DNA from: Bilabrum cf. latius
Lineage: Eukaryota; Bigyra: Bicosoecida; Bigyra; Bicosoecida
Length of the DNA: 64,000 bases
Assembly (NCBI GenBank): GCA_965178125.1
Contig: OZ237756.1
Span: 1-64,000 of the forward strand
Direction: 5' to 3'
Part shown: piece after piece, positions 33,049-45,400 of the stretch
How positions within the stretch are numbered: position 1 is the first letter of the stretch
How the letters are laid out: every line of letters begins with the position of its first letter
Notes under the pieces: generated by a model
Told to the model about the DNA's origin: nothing
Database searches by the model: none
What the model saw: the letters and a program-made list of their open reading frames with translations, nothing else
Position numbers and translations under genes: made by a program

Positions 33049-35274
33049 ATGCCGGCTCGCGCTTGCCGTTCCTTGGGCCAGTCTGATCGAGAGAATCATT
33101 CCCACCTTGTATCAAATAAGGTCATGTACGCCAGTTAGCGAGCACTGAGAAAGCTACCGGTACCAGAGCTGCAGCAGACCCTGATGCGGTTGAGATTTGC
33201 GTTGATGCCTCTCAGCGATGCCAATACAATGGAGCGCATTGATAACTTGTGTAACGCGTTTATGGACGACCCAAACCAAGGAAACAAGCGGCAAGCGCTT
33301 TTGCAGTCGAGAGCAGAATCGCACCCGAATTGGCTAGAGAAGTGGTGGGACGGCTCCTACCTTTCGCATCGCGGTAGCCTTCAGGTGGACATGAACTATT
33401 TTCTTGAGGTTCGCCAGTCAAACAGTACCTTGGACCAATCAAAGAAGGACCCCATTCGGCTCGCTGCTCGGCTGCTGCGAGCCACTGCAGCAATCAGGCT
33501 CGATGCAGTCTCCGAGAAGCTCCCAGCCGAATCCGACCGCAGCGGCCCCCTGTGCATGAGCCAGTACGCTCGAGTCTTTGGCCATGCTCGCCGTCCTGGG
33601 CTTGGCAGCGACACGCTAGCTTGCTTCGAACCGCTCCCGGCAGGGATGGCTGGCGACCAGCACTTTGCAACCGAGCACGGCCCTCCTCGCATGTCCGGCG
33701 GCGGGGCCCCGGTGCCGGGCCACGTGCGCTGGGCGGCCGTGATCCGCAAGGGCCGCATCTACCGGGTCATGCTCACTCAGGAGGACGGATCTCCGCGGCC
33801 CGACCTGGAGGCCTCCATCCGCGGGGCCGTGCTGCACGCAGATGCAGAGGCCGGCTTGGCGGGCGAGCTGGCGGGCATGCCCTTGCAGGCGGGGGCCAGT
33901 CTGGCGCACGACGAGGCAGCCGAGGTGGCGCGGGCCAAAGGGCCAACTGGAATGGCTGCCCTGACGGCTCTCCCCCGGGATGACGCAGCCCGGGCCCGCG
34001 CCGTGCTGGAGACTTCCTCCCCCGCGTGGGCCGAGACCTTCCGGGCCGTGGACGAGGCCACCGTGGTGCTCTGCATGGACGACTGGGCCGGGAACTCGAG
34101 GGGCGTGGGGACGCAGGCCGTGCTGCACGGGGTCAGGGCGGGGGACCGGTGGTTCGATAAGCATTGCATTGCGGTGCAGCCGGATGGCCGCGCCACGCTG
34201 CTGCTGGAGCATGCACAGGGGGACGGGACCGCCATCCTACCCTGGGTGCAGCGCATGGCGGAGGCCGCACCGGGGGACGCAGGGGTGGACGACGATGGGG
34301 TTGCACCTGGGGAGGATGCATGGAAGGGTGCGGGGGAAGCGGGGGCCCGTGTGCCGTCTCTCGCGGCGGCGATGCAGCACGGTTGGGAGCCGCTAGAGTG
34401 GGACGCGGGGGCAGCAGTACCCGAGGCCAGCGCGCAGGCAGGGTCCATCATCGCGGGGCACTGGGACAGCTTGGAGACTGCAGTGGTGGACATGGAGGAC
34501 TTTGGTGCATTGCACTGCAAGAAGACGCTCAAGTGCGGCGCCGATGCCCTGGCCCAGCTGGCCGTCCAGTCGGCGCAGTGGGCGACCTACGGCACGGTGC
34601 TGCCCACCTACGAGAGCGCGTCCACGAGGCGCTTCCTGCACGGGAGGACCGCCACGGTGAGGAGCGCCACGCACGTGTCCCACCGGGCCGCCTCGGCGCT
34701 GTGGGCTGTGCCCCTGCGGTCTGACTCGACGGAGCGGCGCGTGATGCTGCAGGCGCTGAGCAGGGACGCGATGGAGCACCACCGAGGCATGGCGCAGATG
34801 GCGGTGGAGGGGCAGGACATCGACAGGCACTTGCTTGGGCTCAGGCTAGTGGGGGAGGAGGAGGGTCTGCCCCCTGCCGAGCTGCTGGAGGACCCCATGG
34901 TGCAGTACTCGAGTCGGTGGCGCATCTCCACCTCCCACTGCGGGTCCGAGCACACGGGCTCGTTCGGGTTTGGGCCCGTGGTGGAGGACGGGATCGGAGT
35001 GGGCTACATGGTGAGGGGAGGGTCCATGTGCTTCAACGTGACTGGCTGGAAGGGCAGGGAGGACCCGCCCACGGACCCGCATGCCTTCGCCGGGGCACTC
35101 GAGACGTCCTTGCGCCGATTGCGGGAGGTGCTGGACACGACAGCCCCCGATTCTCAGCGGGAGTCTGCCATGTCGGACGAGCTGGAGGAGACCATGAAGA
35201 GGCACGGGCTGGGGGCGGAGGACCTGCGGCCGAGCGGGAGCAAAGGCGAGGGCCAAGCCGGCGGCCGGCAGTGA
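33049..35274 (+). CDS. Carnitine O-acyltransferase family enzyme
   Basis: The family transfers acyl groups between CoA and carnitine. ATG 33049 to TGA 35272-35274 gives 741 residues; an alternative start is ATG 33124. One TAG (33136) lies just before LPVPELQQTL, the conserved N-terminal motif. Then WLEKWWDGSYL, PLCMSQYARVF, GDRWFDKH, the catalytic-His motif EHAQGDGTAILPWVQ, TYESASTRRFLHGRT, VEGQDIDRHLLGLRL, the STS motif (ISTSHCG) and FGFGPVVEDGIGVGY appear in family order. A Gly/Ala-rich insertion follows the catalytic His. The N-terminus has few acids, so mitochondrial or peroxisomal location is possible. Carnitine rather than choline is inferred only from overall similarity. Confidence 0.9.
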
Positions 35275-35445
35275 GCCATAGTGGGGCAAATACTAGAGGG
35301 CCATAGCCTGGGTGGGAGAGAGGGGGGCTGGCGCGTTGTTCGCATCCGGATGGACCCGAGATATCAAATTTGGTTACTTAAGGCCGAGTCAACGGCACTT
35401 GCGTCGGAGAGATGGTGATACAGACTCATTGAGACTCTACTACAG

Positions 35446-38300
35446 TCACTTCTTCGCCCCCTTCTTGCCGCTTGGACTTCTCTTGCTCTTCTTGCCTCCT
35501 GGACTCTTCTTGCCCTTTGCACCCGCACCTCCGTTGCTGCCCGGAGCAGGGCCGAGTCCCAGCACCCCCTTGAGAATCCGCAGGCCGGCCGACTCGGGCA
35601 GCGCGTCAAGCGAGACCCCTGCACTGCAGAGAGCCCCCTTGGCCACCTCTCCCGCCCGAGAGCCCTTCTCCACCAGCCCAAGCACCGTGAAGGCACCCCG
35701 ATTGGTGCCGCAATGCGCAGCCAGCCGCTCTCCGAGCCCTTTCCCTGCTGCATCGCTGCCTCCCAGCGCCTGAAGCACCCTGGGTGCGAACAGGCACAGG
35801 TCCTCGTCCTTTGGGGCATCTGCCCCAGCTGCCTTCGCAGCCTCCACCACCGCCGCGTCCTGAGCCAGCAGCAGACGCACGGCCTTGTGCGCCACTGGGT
35901 GCTCAAGCACAGAGGACACAGAGGGGGAGGAGGTGCCCGCCCCAGAGGACGCCCCACCCTCGGCATGCTGACCGCCCTTCTTGCCACCCGAAGCGGCCGC
36001 CTCGTCCTCATCTTCGTCCTCGTCTTCGTCCTCATCTTCGTCCTCTTCGTCACCACCCCCGAAAAAGCTCCTCTTCTTGCCCGCAGACGCCCCCTCCTCA
36101 TCCTCATCGTCGTCCTCATCCTCTCCCTCGGCAGGCGGGGGCAGCAGCAGCGCCTCAGCCAGCGCCTCCAGCACCAGCCCCGCCCTCTCCAGGTCCTTGC
36201 GCGCCGTTGCCTCCTTCACCTCAGGGGGGTCCTGCGCCAGCTCCTCCCTGATCGACTCCACCTCGTCCGCCTCCTGCTGCCCCGCGCTGGACCGGGCCTT
36301 CTTGCCCTCCCCGCCCTTGCCCGCCCCGGGCCCTCGACTGCTCTGCGCAGCCTCCGCAGCAGCCAGCGCACCCTCCTTCAGCACGCCGAGCGACCGGAGC
36401 GCCCTCTCGCGGAGCACCCGCACCAGCTCCAGACCCACAGGCCAGGACCACTCCCCGCACAGCACACGGGCCGCCCTCGACTGCACGCAGTCCGCAAGCG
36501 ACACCTTGCACGCGTCCAGCAGCTCCCCTCTCCTCACCCCTGCTTGCTTCTTGCTCGCAGGCACCAGCTCGCGCGCCTCTGCCCCCACCGCCTCCCCCGC
36601 GTCCTCATTGGCCCTCGAGGCAGCGGCAGCAGTGGCCGAGTCATCCTGGATGTCCGCCGCCAGCTCGGCCATGGCCTGCTGCTCCAGCTCGCTAGAGGAA
36701 GCGCCCGCGCCACTGGCAGGTCCGCTCTCCGACCCTGCCTTGCCGCTGTCCGAGTCCGCCGCTGGCTTGGACTTTGGCTTGGGAGCGTCCTTGGGCACCT
36801 GCAGCGGCTTGAGCTTGAGGACATCCTTGGGAGTGAAGTACCTCCGGTTGCAGGGGGACAGCACAGAGAGGAACACCTTGCGTCCGTGCGCGTCCCGCAG
36901 CATCCTGGTGAGGGCGCCAAGCCTCTCAGCAGCTGGCTTGAGGATGGCTTTCTGCAGGAGCTTGGTGTCGTCAGTCACGGCGAGCAGCCGCACCAGCAGC
37001 ATGTGACCCTGATCGTGCTCTGCCACGTCGTGGATGTGCTCACTCACCGCCCGCGCCATGACCTTCCTGTCCTTGGCAGAGCCCAGTCCCGCCAGCATGC
37101 ACGCCGCCCTGCCCCCCTCCCTGGACGACACCAGGGCCAGCATCGCGTCCCTGCACACGGGCACCAGACTCTGGGCCACTGCGGGCTCGGCGATCTGCAA
37201 GCACTGGTCCAGCAGCCGCTGGCTCATCTGCAGACCCAGCAGTTTCTTGTCTGCCTGCACCTGCACCACCCGCGCCATGGCCCGGCTGGCCCGCCTGCCC
37301 GCTGCCTCCCGGTCCTCGGGGCTCACCTTGGCCAGCACGCCCGCGGCGCTGGTGGAATCTCCAGCACCCGCGGAGGATGCCGATGAAGAAGAAGAAGAGG
37401 ATGAAGAGGAAGACACCCCGCCCTGGGCCTCGGCCCTCGCCTGGTGCCTGTGCTCGTGCCCCATGGCCTCCCGCAGCAGCTCAAAGGCGCCACGCTGGGA
37501 CCAGCCCCGCTGCAGACCCTCCTCTAGCACAATAGCAGCGCGTGCATGTGTCATGGCACGCACCGCGTGCCCTCTGAACGCCGCCCGAACGCCCTCCTTG
37601 GCTGGCCCGCCTCCATACCGCAGCAGCTTGGCGAGCACGGGGTGAGCGTACTCGTCCTTCGAAAGGGCTAGGATGGACCCGCTCAACTCCAGCCAGATAT
37701 CCCGCCTCATCTAGGCTGTTCCGTTCTTCAAAATTGCTTGTACGATGCGAGAGCAGTCGTGCTTCGCGCTCATCTCCTTGTAGTGCCCCTTCAACAAACC
37801 ATGGGTCTCTGCGATTAGCTCATTGCGACGGTCTACTCCGACCCGTTTCTAGCGGAACTGCTCCCAGAGCCCCTTGGCTCGTTGCGCAAGGCCTCCAAGT
37901 GGTTGCTGCATTCTGCGGCGCCGCTTCATTTCCTGCAAAGGCAGACATACGATGGTTCACAACTTCAACTGTTGGATGCGCATGCAGATACTGGCCTTGA
38001 ATACGGCAGGCAAGACTAATTGGTGCTCACACGTTGTTCCTATCGTGACATAGCAACTGGTTGTCCAGACTTTGCACCTCTACCACCACGCCCTCTACCT
38101 CTGCTGCCGCCTCTGCCACCGCCTCCCCTCCCGCGACCGCGGCCACCCCCGCCCCTGCCACCACCATCAGATGGTCTTGGGCGTTTCTGACCAGGTCTGA
38201 CGCCACTAGATGGAGGAGACTTGCCTCTTGATGAAGATCCACTCATTCTGCGAATTGTGTTGCCTAGTATTTTTACTGGATGCTCCGCAATGAAGAACAT
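35446..38300 (-). CDS. PUM3: PUM3/Puf6-like nucleolar pumilio protein
   Basis: Puf6/PUM3 binds nucleic acid through pumilio repeats and acts in 60S biogenesis. Exon 1 is 38300-38031 and exon 2 is 37932-35446 (TGA); the 98-nt intron starts GTGAGC and ends TTTGCAG. The protein is 918 residues, or fewer if ATG 38248 is used. The N-terminus is Arg/Gly-rich (RGG-type), then LWEQFRQKR, HDCSRIVQAILKNGTA-Q-MRRDIW, LSKDEYAHPVLAKLLRYG and the CPL-domain motif LSPCNRRYFTPKD. The last 30 residues are Lys-rich. Three TAG codons occur; 37711 sits at the Gln of the repeat motif usually written EQR. Long acidic and Ser runs interrupt the domains. Confidence 0.87.
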
Positions 38301-38443
38301 CCCAATGGCGCCGCGCGGAGCGTGATTGCGGAACCTCCAGATTGATGAGCGCTTCGAACTCGTGAGTACCTCTGTATGTGCTTGGCAGCTTCCTGAATTT
38401 TATTCAGCGTCCCCAAGACTGAGTAATATACTGTAGAGTCTCA

Positions 38444-39550
38444 ATGGATAGGGCAACCAGATCAAGAGCTCTCAAGCGCCCACGACCAGGCGAGGCAAGC
38501 AATCCCCGGAGTGAAGCCGCTGGTGCTCCCCCACCTGGTATCGGTGCTGTGGACTCCCCAGTCCCTGCAAAAAGGGGCAGGGTGAATGATACGTAGACAC
38601 GGGCAACCCGGCGACGAAAATCAATCGTGGAGCCCTTGCCGCGACATTTTGGACTGCCACTGTGGGGAGCAGCCTCGGCAGGCTAGCACTCGTCCTACTT
38701 CGACACGAAACTCGCGACTTTAGTCGACAGCACGTTAGGCAGGCAATCATTGGCCGACACATAGGATCTATCGCCGTGGTTGATGAGTGGATCTGCTCCA
38801 AATTTTGATCGATAGCAGCGAGCAGTTCTGCAGGAGCAGCTGAGAAAGAGGTTGCAAGAGGATGCTACGATTGCATCTGCTCTATCACCGCCAAGTGTTA
38901 GCAAGTAGCCTTCAGGCAAGCGATCTCGGCCCACCCATAATCGCGAAGGCTAGCCAGGAACGTCCTTGAGCAGTGATAGCAGCAGTAGCAGCAGCAGCAG
39001 TAGTGCAGCTGCTAGGGCAGATAGCTAGGAGCAGACTGAGACTCAGCGGTTCGGCAAGAGGAGTAGACATACTGGCACATTTGGTGGGGGCAGCGCAGCC
39101 TCTTCAGGGGCAGGCGTGGGGGCAGGGGTGGGCGCGGGAGAAGTGTCTGCCGAGTCGCTGCTGCGAGCCCTAGATGCCGAGAAAGAAGCCTCGATCGCGT
39201 TTCAGGGTTAGCTGCGTGAGTCAGTGCAGCCTACAAAGGCTGGGAGTGGCGGGGATGCGGGCTTCGGGGGAGGATAGCCGGGTAAGGAAATGGGAGGAGA
39301 GACATCAGGGGAGAGGGGAGGGGAGGATGAGGAGGGCGGGGCTGGTGCCAGTGCCAGTGCTGCGATGGTCAGAAGAGGCAAACAGGTGCGCAGAAGAGCC
39401 AGTTCTGCGGCGAAGACGAAGGCATCAGGCAGCGATACTGCAGCCGGCGCTGGCGCAGGTGGCAGGCGAGTGCAGCCCCGGAGGCAGTCGAAGAGGCTGC
39501 GGGCGGGCAAGCCGAGCCAGAGCGAGCAGGCCGACATGGAGGAGGGCTGA
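38444..39550 (+). CDS. Unrecognised basic, probably nuclear protein, very rich in TAG
   Basis: ATG 38444 to TGA 39548-39550 is one frame of 368 residues that contains nine TAG codons and no TAA or TGA. With the standard code nothing longer than about 90 codons would be seen. The sequence begins MDRATRSRALKRPRP, has a possible folded piece (FGLPLWGAASAGQHSSYFDTKLATLVDST), a helical charged stretch (AVLQEQLRKRLQEDA), a Ser run, and an Arg/Lys-rich C-terminus. The basic clusters suggest nuclear import. No family is recognised. It starts 143 bp from the divergent PUM3 gene. Confidence 0.6.
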
Positions 39551-39773
39551 TGACTGAATACTAGCACTAGACGTGACGAACAACTGTAGTTACAGGCAAG
39601 CCATCACCACAAGCACCGGATGGATCCGGAATCCAGATCCATCAGCTGCTATCGACCATGGCTGTGATGCTCGCAGAGCAATTCAACGAGCATCCTTCTG
39701 CTGTAGAGTTCTGACTGATCATAGGTAGCATTGGATAGCCACTTCAGAGAACGATTGGAATTGACGTCAAGTC

Positions 39774-40618
39774 ATGCTAGCAAGAAAGGTGTTTGCACAG
39801 CGATGTACAGCAGCATGCAAGAGGTCTGCCGGCTCGCTATCTCGTTGCATGTCCTCCAACCCAATGTATGGCAAGGGAAGAACTGCTCTGTTTGTTTGTG
39901 ATATCCAAGAGGCGTTTGCCAGCAGGATTCTTGAAATGGACCAAGTTGTTCATACGTCTGGTTTCATGGTAAGAAACGTACAGACTTTCCTAACTATTTC
40001 GCGGTCTGGTACGACAGCCGGCCACAGACAATATTTAAAACCTTATCATGCATATTTTTATCGCAGTGCGACGTGGCATAGATCCTTGATATTCCCATCG
40101 TGGTGACGGAACAGTACCCCAAGGCCCTTGGCAGCACCGTAGAGGCCCTCCAAAGCCAGGTTTTGAAGCCCACAAATGCGACCCTGGGAGCTGGGAAGGA
40201 TGGAGATGCCGTGCGTGTGTTTGACAAGCTCCGTTTCAGCATGGTATCGGACGATGTGATGCGGCATGTGGAGGCCACCCCGCAGCCCGCCTGGGCGGTG
40301 GAGGACGGGCTGGAGGGCCCCTTGGCCCGGGTCGTGCTGGTGGGGATCGAGGCGCACGTGTGCGTGCAAGGCACTGCGCTTGACCTGCTGGAGAGGGGCA
40401 TAGACGTGCACGTGGTCGCAGAGGGCGTCTCGTCCCAGCGGCGGCTGGACCGGAGCGTGGCCCTGGAGCGGATGCGGTAGGCGGGGGCATGCATCACCAC
40501 GGCAGAGGCCGCGGCGCTGGCACTGGTGCGAGGGGCGGACCACCCGAACTTCAAGTAGGTCAGCAAGCGGCTAATCAAGCACAATGCGGACCGTGACAAC
40601 ACGCTTGATTTCATGTGA
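39774..40618 (+). CDS. Isochorismatase-domain hydrolase (ISOC1/ISOC2-like)
   Basis: Exon 1 is 39774-39968 and exon 2 is 40067-40618 (TGA), with a 98-nt GTAAGA...ATCGCAG intron in phase 0, 248 residues. The N-terminus MLARKVFAQRCTAACKRS is a likely mitochondrial presequence. TALFVCDIQEAF carries the catalytic Asp; LDIPIVVTEQYPKALG, VVLVGIEAHVCVQGTALDLL with the nucleophile Cys, and VALERMR-Q-AGACITTAEA follow. Three TAG codons: the one at 40478 matches the Gln of the RMRQ motif in ISOC proteins. The substrate is unknown, as for the human relatives. Confidence 0.88.
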
Positions 40619-40870
40619 TGGGATGGGCTATGACAAGCATGCTGTGGCCTTGCCTGGCCGGCAAAAATCTCAGTACGGGCGGGTCTGTGTATATTCCACA
40701 GCCCCTTCCACCAGCTTCCGCCAGCACATCTGCAAGTAGGTACGCAGTGGCCTCCACTGGTCGCATCTACAACACCAGGCGAGTGTGCGATAAATGAATG
40801 TCAGCCAGATGAATGCGATACTTGTGAAGATGAATGCAATAAATTAACGTCGGCGAGACACATTGGCGCG
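40619..40870. other. Intergenic
   Basis: 252 bp between two plus-strand genes. It contains GCGATAAATG- and GCAATAAATT-like A/T-rich motifs that could serve 3' end formation of the isochorismatase gene. No gene is seen. Confidence 0.35.
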
Positions 40871-42310
40871 ATGGCCTCAGACGACAAGTTAGATACATTG
40901 CTTGGTGAGCTGAATATTGCTCCGGACAGTCATATGCCACCACCGGGAAACGGAGATGCGTTGTTGACACACGTGCTGCCAACCATGGAGCCTTCCTTGG
41001 CGAATATCATCAACAAGAAAAGCTTACGCTGGGTATTCGTAGGGGGAAAAGGGGGTGTAGGGAAAACTACAACGTCTTGCTCTCTAGCAGCCGAGCTGGC
41101 TCGGCACAGGGCAAAAGTGCTTGTCATTTCGACGGACCCAGCGCACAACTTGTCGGATGCGTTCGACTAGAAGTTCGGAAGGACTCCAACTCTCGTGCAT
41201 GGCTTTAGCAATCTATATTGCATGGAAATCGACCCCAAAGCAAGCATGCGGGATCGGTCAGCGGCGATGGAAGCGCAAGTCAAAGCAGCGCAGGGCCAGC
41301 AAGGGCAACAAGGGGGCATAGCGGGTTTCTTGGGCGGGATGGGCCTTGGTTCCATTGCCAAAGACATAGGTGAGGCTATTCCTGGAATTGATGAAGCGCT
41401 TGCGTTCGGTGAACTGCTGAAGAGCGTGGTTGAGATGGAGCACGAAGTGATCGTTTTCGACACAGCTCCAACCGGGCACACGCTCAGGATGCTGCAGTTT
41501 CCAGACATGATTCGCAAGGCCACGGGGATCATAGATAAGATGAAGCAATCAATGGGTGGTCTGTTCTCAATGGCCGCTAGCATGATGGGAGGCGCAGGCG
41601 GTCCAGGGGGAGGTGGCATGGGTGGGCTCATGGGCCAGCTGGGCGAGATGCAGGGCGTCGTGGACCGTGTGAGCCAGCAGTTCAAGGACCAGGCTCTCAC
41701 TACATTCGTGGCGGTGTGCATCCCTGAGTTTCTATCCGTGTACGAGACAGAGCGGCTCGTGCAGGAGCTGGGCAAGCAGCAGATCGACTGCCGCAACATC
41801 GTGGTGAACCAGTGCCTGTACGTTGAGGGTAGGCACCTGGACACTGCAAGGAAGGCCATGCTTGAGGCAGGGGCGGACTAGAGAGAAGGGGCATCTGTAG
41901 TGGAGCTGGTGCGTGCCCGCCGGCGCATGCAGGCCTCGTATCTGTCCCAGATCGACGAGCTGTACCCCGCCATGCACGTGTGCAAGATGCCGCTTATGCT
42001 GGGAGAGGTCAGGGGGGCGGCGAGGCTCAGGGCCTTCGGGGAACAACTTGGCAGGCCGCACCCGGGCCCCGGACCAGTGCAGGAGGATGAGAGGGAAGAG
42101 GTTGAGGGCTTGTCGGCGGGGGCATCGGGTGGAGCAGCGGTGGGTGGGGCGTCTTCAGGTGCGGGTGCGGGTGTGGGTGTGGGCGGCTGGAAGGGCGGAG
42201 ACGGGTCGTTGCTCGCGGATGTGCGAGAGGCCATGGGAGATTGGGGGAGGGGGGGTGGGGACGGAGGCAGTGATCCTGGGGGCGACGGTGACGACATCGA
42301 TGTCGACTGA
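40871..42310 (+). CDS. GET3: GET3/TRC40 (ArsA-type) tail-anchored protein targeting ATPase
   Basis: GET3 delivers tail-anchored membrane proteins to the ER. ATG 40871 to TGA 42308-42310, single exon, 479 residues (human has 348). The P-loop [10 protein letters not shown] is at about 58-67, then [17 protein letters not shown] with TAG 41168 on the conserved Gln, the Gly/Met-rich client-binding insertion, [24 protein letters not shown] and LPLL-like [11 protein letters not shown]. The second TAG is 41879. The zinc-binding CxxC of animal and fungal GET3 (before EARHKIQ) is absent; the aligned stretch reads [12 protein letters not shown]. About 90 Gly/acidic residues extend the C-terminus. A plastid or mitochondrial paralogue is an alternative, although no transit peptide is evident. 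Confidence 0.9.
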
Positions 42311-42465
42311 ATCAAATACATTGTACTGCCGGGTAATCCACAGGCCAAGCCAACTAGTGTTTTCAACGCGAACATGTGCACCCCCCATTGTGGCAGTATC
42401 AGAGCAGGCCGCTTGTGATGCAGTCCGCGCAGCCACCTTCCTATCCACATCCACCACTCCGATCA

Positions 42466-45400
42466 TCACACGTACAGACTTGCGGCGAACACGATGTCCC
42501 GCCTCATCTTGGCAGAGGCCCCCTTGAACTTGGCCTCTAGCGCCTCCTCCCCCACGCCCCGCGCTGCCTCGGCCAGCTGCCGCAGCAGCTCTTCCAGCCT
42601 GCGGATGACCCGGATGACACTCCCCTCGAACAGCTTGGTCAGCTTCATCACTTCTTTGAACTTTTTGCCCGCTGCCCACGCGTCCACCACCGGCATCATA
42701 TCCACCCGGAAGCTCTTCACGTATTCCTCTACGTCGATCTCGATCAACGACTCAGCGCTCACGTCACCGATCCGACGAGCCGCCTCCCGCAGCGTGCGCA
42801 CGGGTCCCGCCAGCCTGGGGGGCAGCTCCGCGTCCTCCATGGCATCCGTGGAGCTGCCCTCCCCGAACACGGCGCAGCTAAGCAGCGAGGCCACCTAACC
42901 CTCGTCCAGCTCGCTAAAGGTGCCCGAGAAGATCAGCTCCGTCACCAGGAGCTCGTCCGCCGTGTTGACCTCGCAGGCCACACGCCCCTTGAGCTGCACC
43001 ACGCCCTTGTCGTCCACGTAGTCGAGTCGTCGCAGCACGCGCTTCATCTTGCGGAGGGTGTCGCGCATCACGAGCGCCTTGGAGGAACGGATCTGCCTCT
43101 CTAGGAACCTCGTCTGCTCCACCAGCGCGTCCTTACGCTTCAGGGCAGCCACCCGCTCCCGCCGGTCTGCCTTGCTCCAGTGCATCGCGGCACAGTCCCG
43201 CAGCTGCCCCTCCACCCCGGCAGCTTCCTCATACACGGCCTCGAAGGCGGGCTCTCCCCCCAGCCCGAGGTCCTTCCTGGGATCTAGCAGCGGAGGAGCT
43301 CCGTCGAACCGCCGCAGCACCTCAGTCAGCTTCTCGCCCACCTATGTGAGTTCCTTGCCCGGCTTACCCCCCTTGCCCTCGGCCAGCCCTGCCTTGCCCC
43401 CCGTCAGATACACCCGCACCTTGCTCAGGGCCTCCACCGCTGACAGCAGAACGGGGAGCACACGGGGGCGGCCCTCGCCCGCCCGGGCCGCCTTCTTGCT
43501 GCAGGGCTGCGGCGCGCCTTCCCCGCGCCTGGCCTTGCCCTCTTCCTCGGTCCCATCCACAGTGCCTGCCCCCAGCTTGGCGGCCAGGTGTCTCGAGTCG
43601 TCCATCGTGAGCAGCACCGCCTTGACCACCACATCGCTCGCAGGCAGGTCGGCCAGGGAGACATCTCCGCCGCCCCCACCGGCCTTATTCCCACCCTTGC
43701 CCTTGTTCTTCTTGTCTTTCTTCCTCTTCTTCTTGTCCTTCTTGCTGGACTAGCCAGTGGCAGCGCCAGCACCCGCCCCACTTCCCCCGGCCCCCTCTAC
43801 CTCGCCCTCTCCCATGGCCAAGCGCCGCTCCCTCTCCCGCAAGAAGGCCCCCTCTCTGGCTTCTACCTCGCTGACAACGCCCCAGCCCCAGTCCGTCGCC
43901 CCGTCACGCACACGCACCAGCCGGCCTGGGGCAAGGAACCGCACCGTCCTGCTGGGCTGCATGGCCATGTCCCTCATGAGCCCCCTTTTGTCCTCCAGCC
44001 TCTCGCAAAGCATGTGGAAATGGCGGGTCTCGCTCTCCTCCTGCACCTCGACCTCGCCCGCCTCCTTGTGCTTGACTGCCAGCGCTCTCTCCATCTCGGG
44101 GACAGCTCGCTCGTTCTGGAACTGGTGGAAGGACTACTGCATGATGGACTCCGGATCCACTCCCGCTGCCTCCACCCGCATGAGGTTCAGCAGCATGTTG
44201 TAACTCAGGTGGAAGCTCGAATCCAGGGGGTCTGCCTGCCCCCTCAGGATCTCCTTGGCGCCCTCGGGCTCCATCGCCTCGTCCACCATCTGGATCACAA
44301 TCCCGCGGTCGTCGAGCCCTCTCCGCCCGGCCCTTCCGGACATCTGAATGTACTCACCGGGCCGGATCAGACGGAAGGAGTTGCCGTCGAACTTGCGGAG
44401 GCCTGTGAAGATGACCGTCTTGGCCGGCATGTTGACGCCCATGGCGAACGTCTCCGTGGCGAAGAGGATCTTCACGAGGGACTCCTGGAACAAAATCTCC
44501 ACGACCTCCTTCAGAATGGGCAGCAGACCGCCGTGGTGGATGCCCACGCCTCGCTTCAGCAGCGGCAGCAGCGCCTCGATCTGAGGCAGCGCCCGATCGT
44601 CCTCGGACAGCGCCGAGATGGCCGCCTTGAAGACCCTCTCTGTGAGCTGTTTCTCCTCGTCCGTGGTAAAGTCCAGCCGGGCCAGCTGCAGGGCGTATTT
44701 CTCGCAGTCTCGCTTGCTGAAGCTGAACACAATCACGGGGTCATAGCCTCGTTGCATCACCATGCGGATCAATCGCTGCAGGTCAGGGGTGCCGTTCTTG
44801 CCGCCCTGCGGCTTGCGTTTGCGCTTGCGGCCCCCCGCCCCCTCTGATGCCTCCACGGCGTCCTCGATGGCGCTCGTCTTGAGCCGAGCCATGGCCTGCT
44901 CGAAGTTGTCCGACCGGAAGCGGCCCTTCTCGTCCACTACCAGGTACACGCCCTCGCCGCCCGCGGGGAATATAAAGTGCTGCAGCGGCGTCGGCCTGTA
45001 GTCCGTGTATACCACGTGGCACGTGTGGTGGTGCAGGTGCCGCGTCCATGCCGCGAACTCCTTGGCGTTGGGGATGGTGGCCGACAGGAACACGAACCGG
45101 ACCGTGTCTGGCAGCATGATGATGGATTCCTCCCAGACCACGCCCCTCTCCTTGTCCCTCATGTAGTGGATCTCGTCGAAGATGACCCACTTGACCGCCT
45201 TGATCACCTCGCTGCCCCGGTACAGCATTGACCGCAGGATCTCGGTCGTCATCACCAGGCATGCCGCCTGGGGAGCAATCGTCACATCACCTGTCATGAG
45301 ACCCACGTCCTTGAACTCCTCCACCATTTCCCTGTACTTTTGGTTGCTCAGCGCCTTGATGGGGCTCGTGTAGATGACCCGCTACCCGTCCCGCAGCGCC

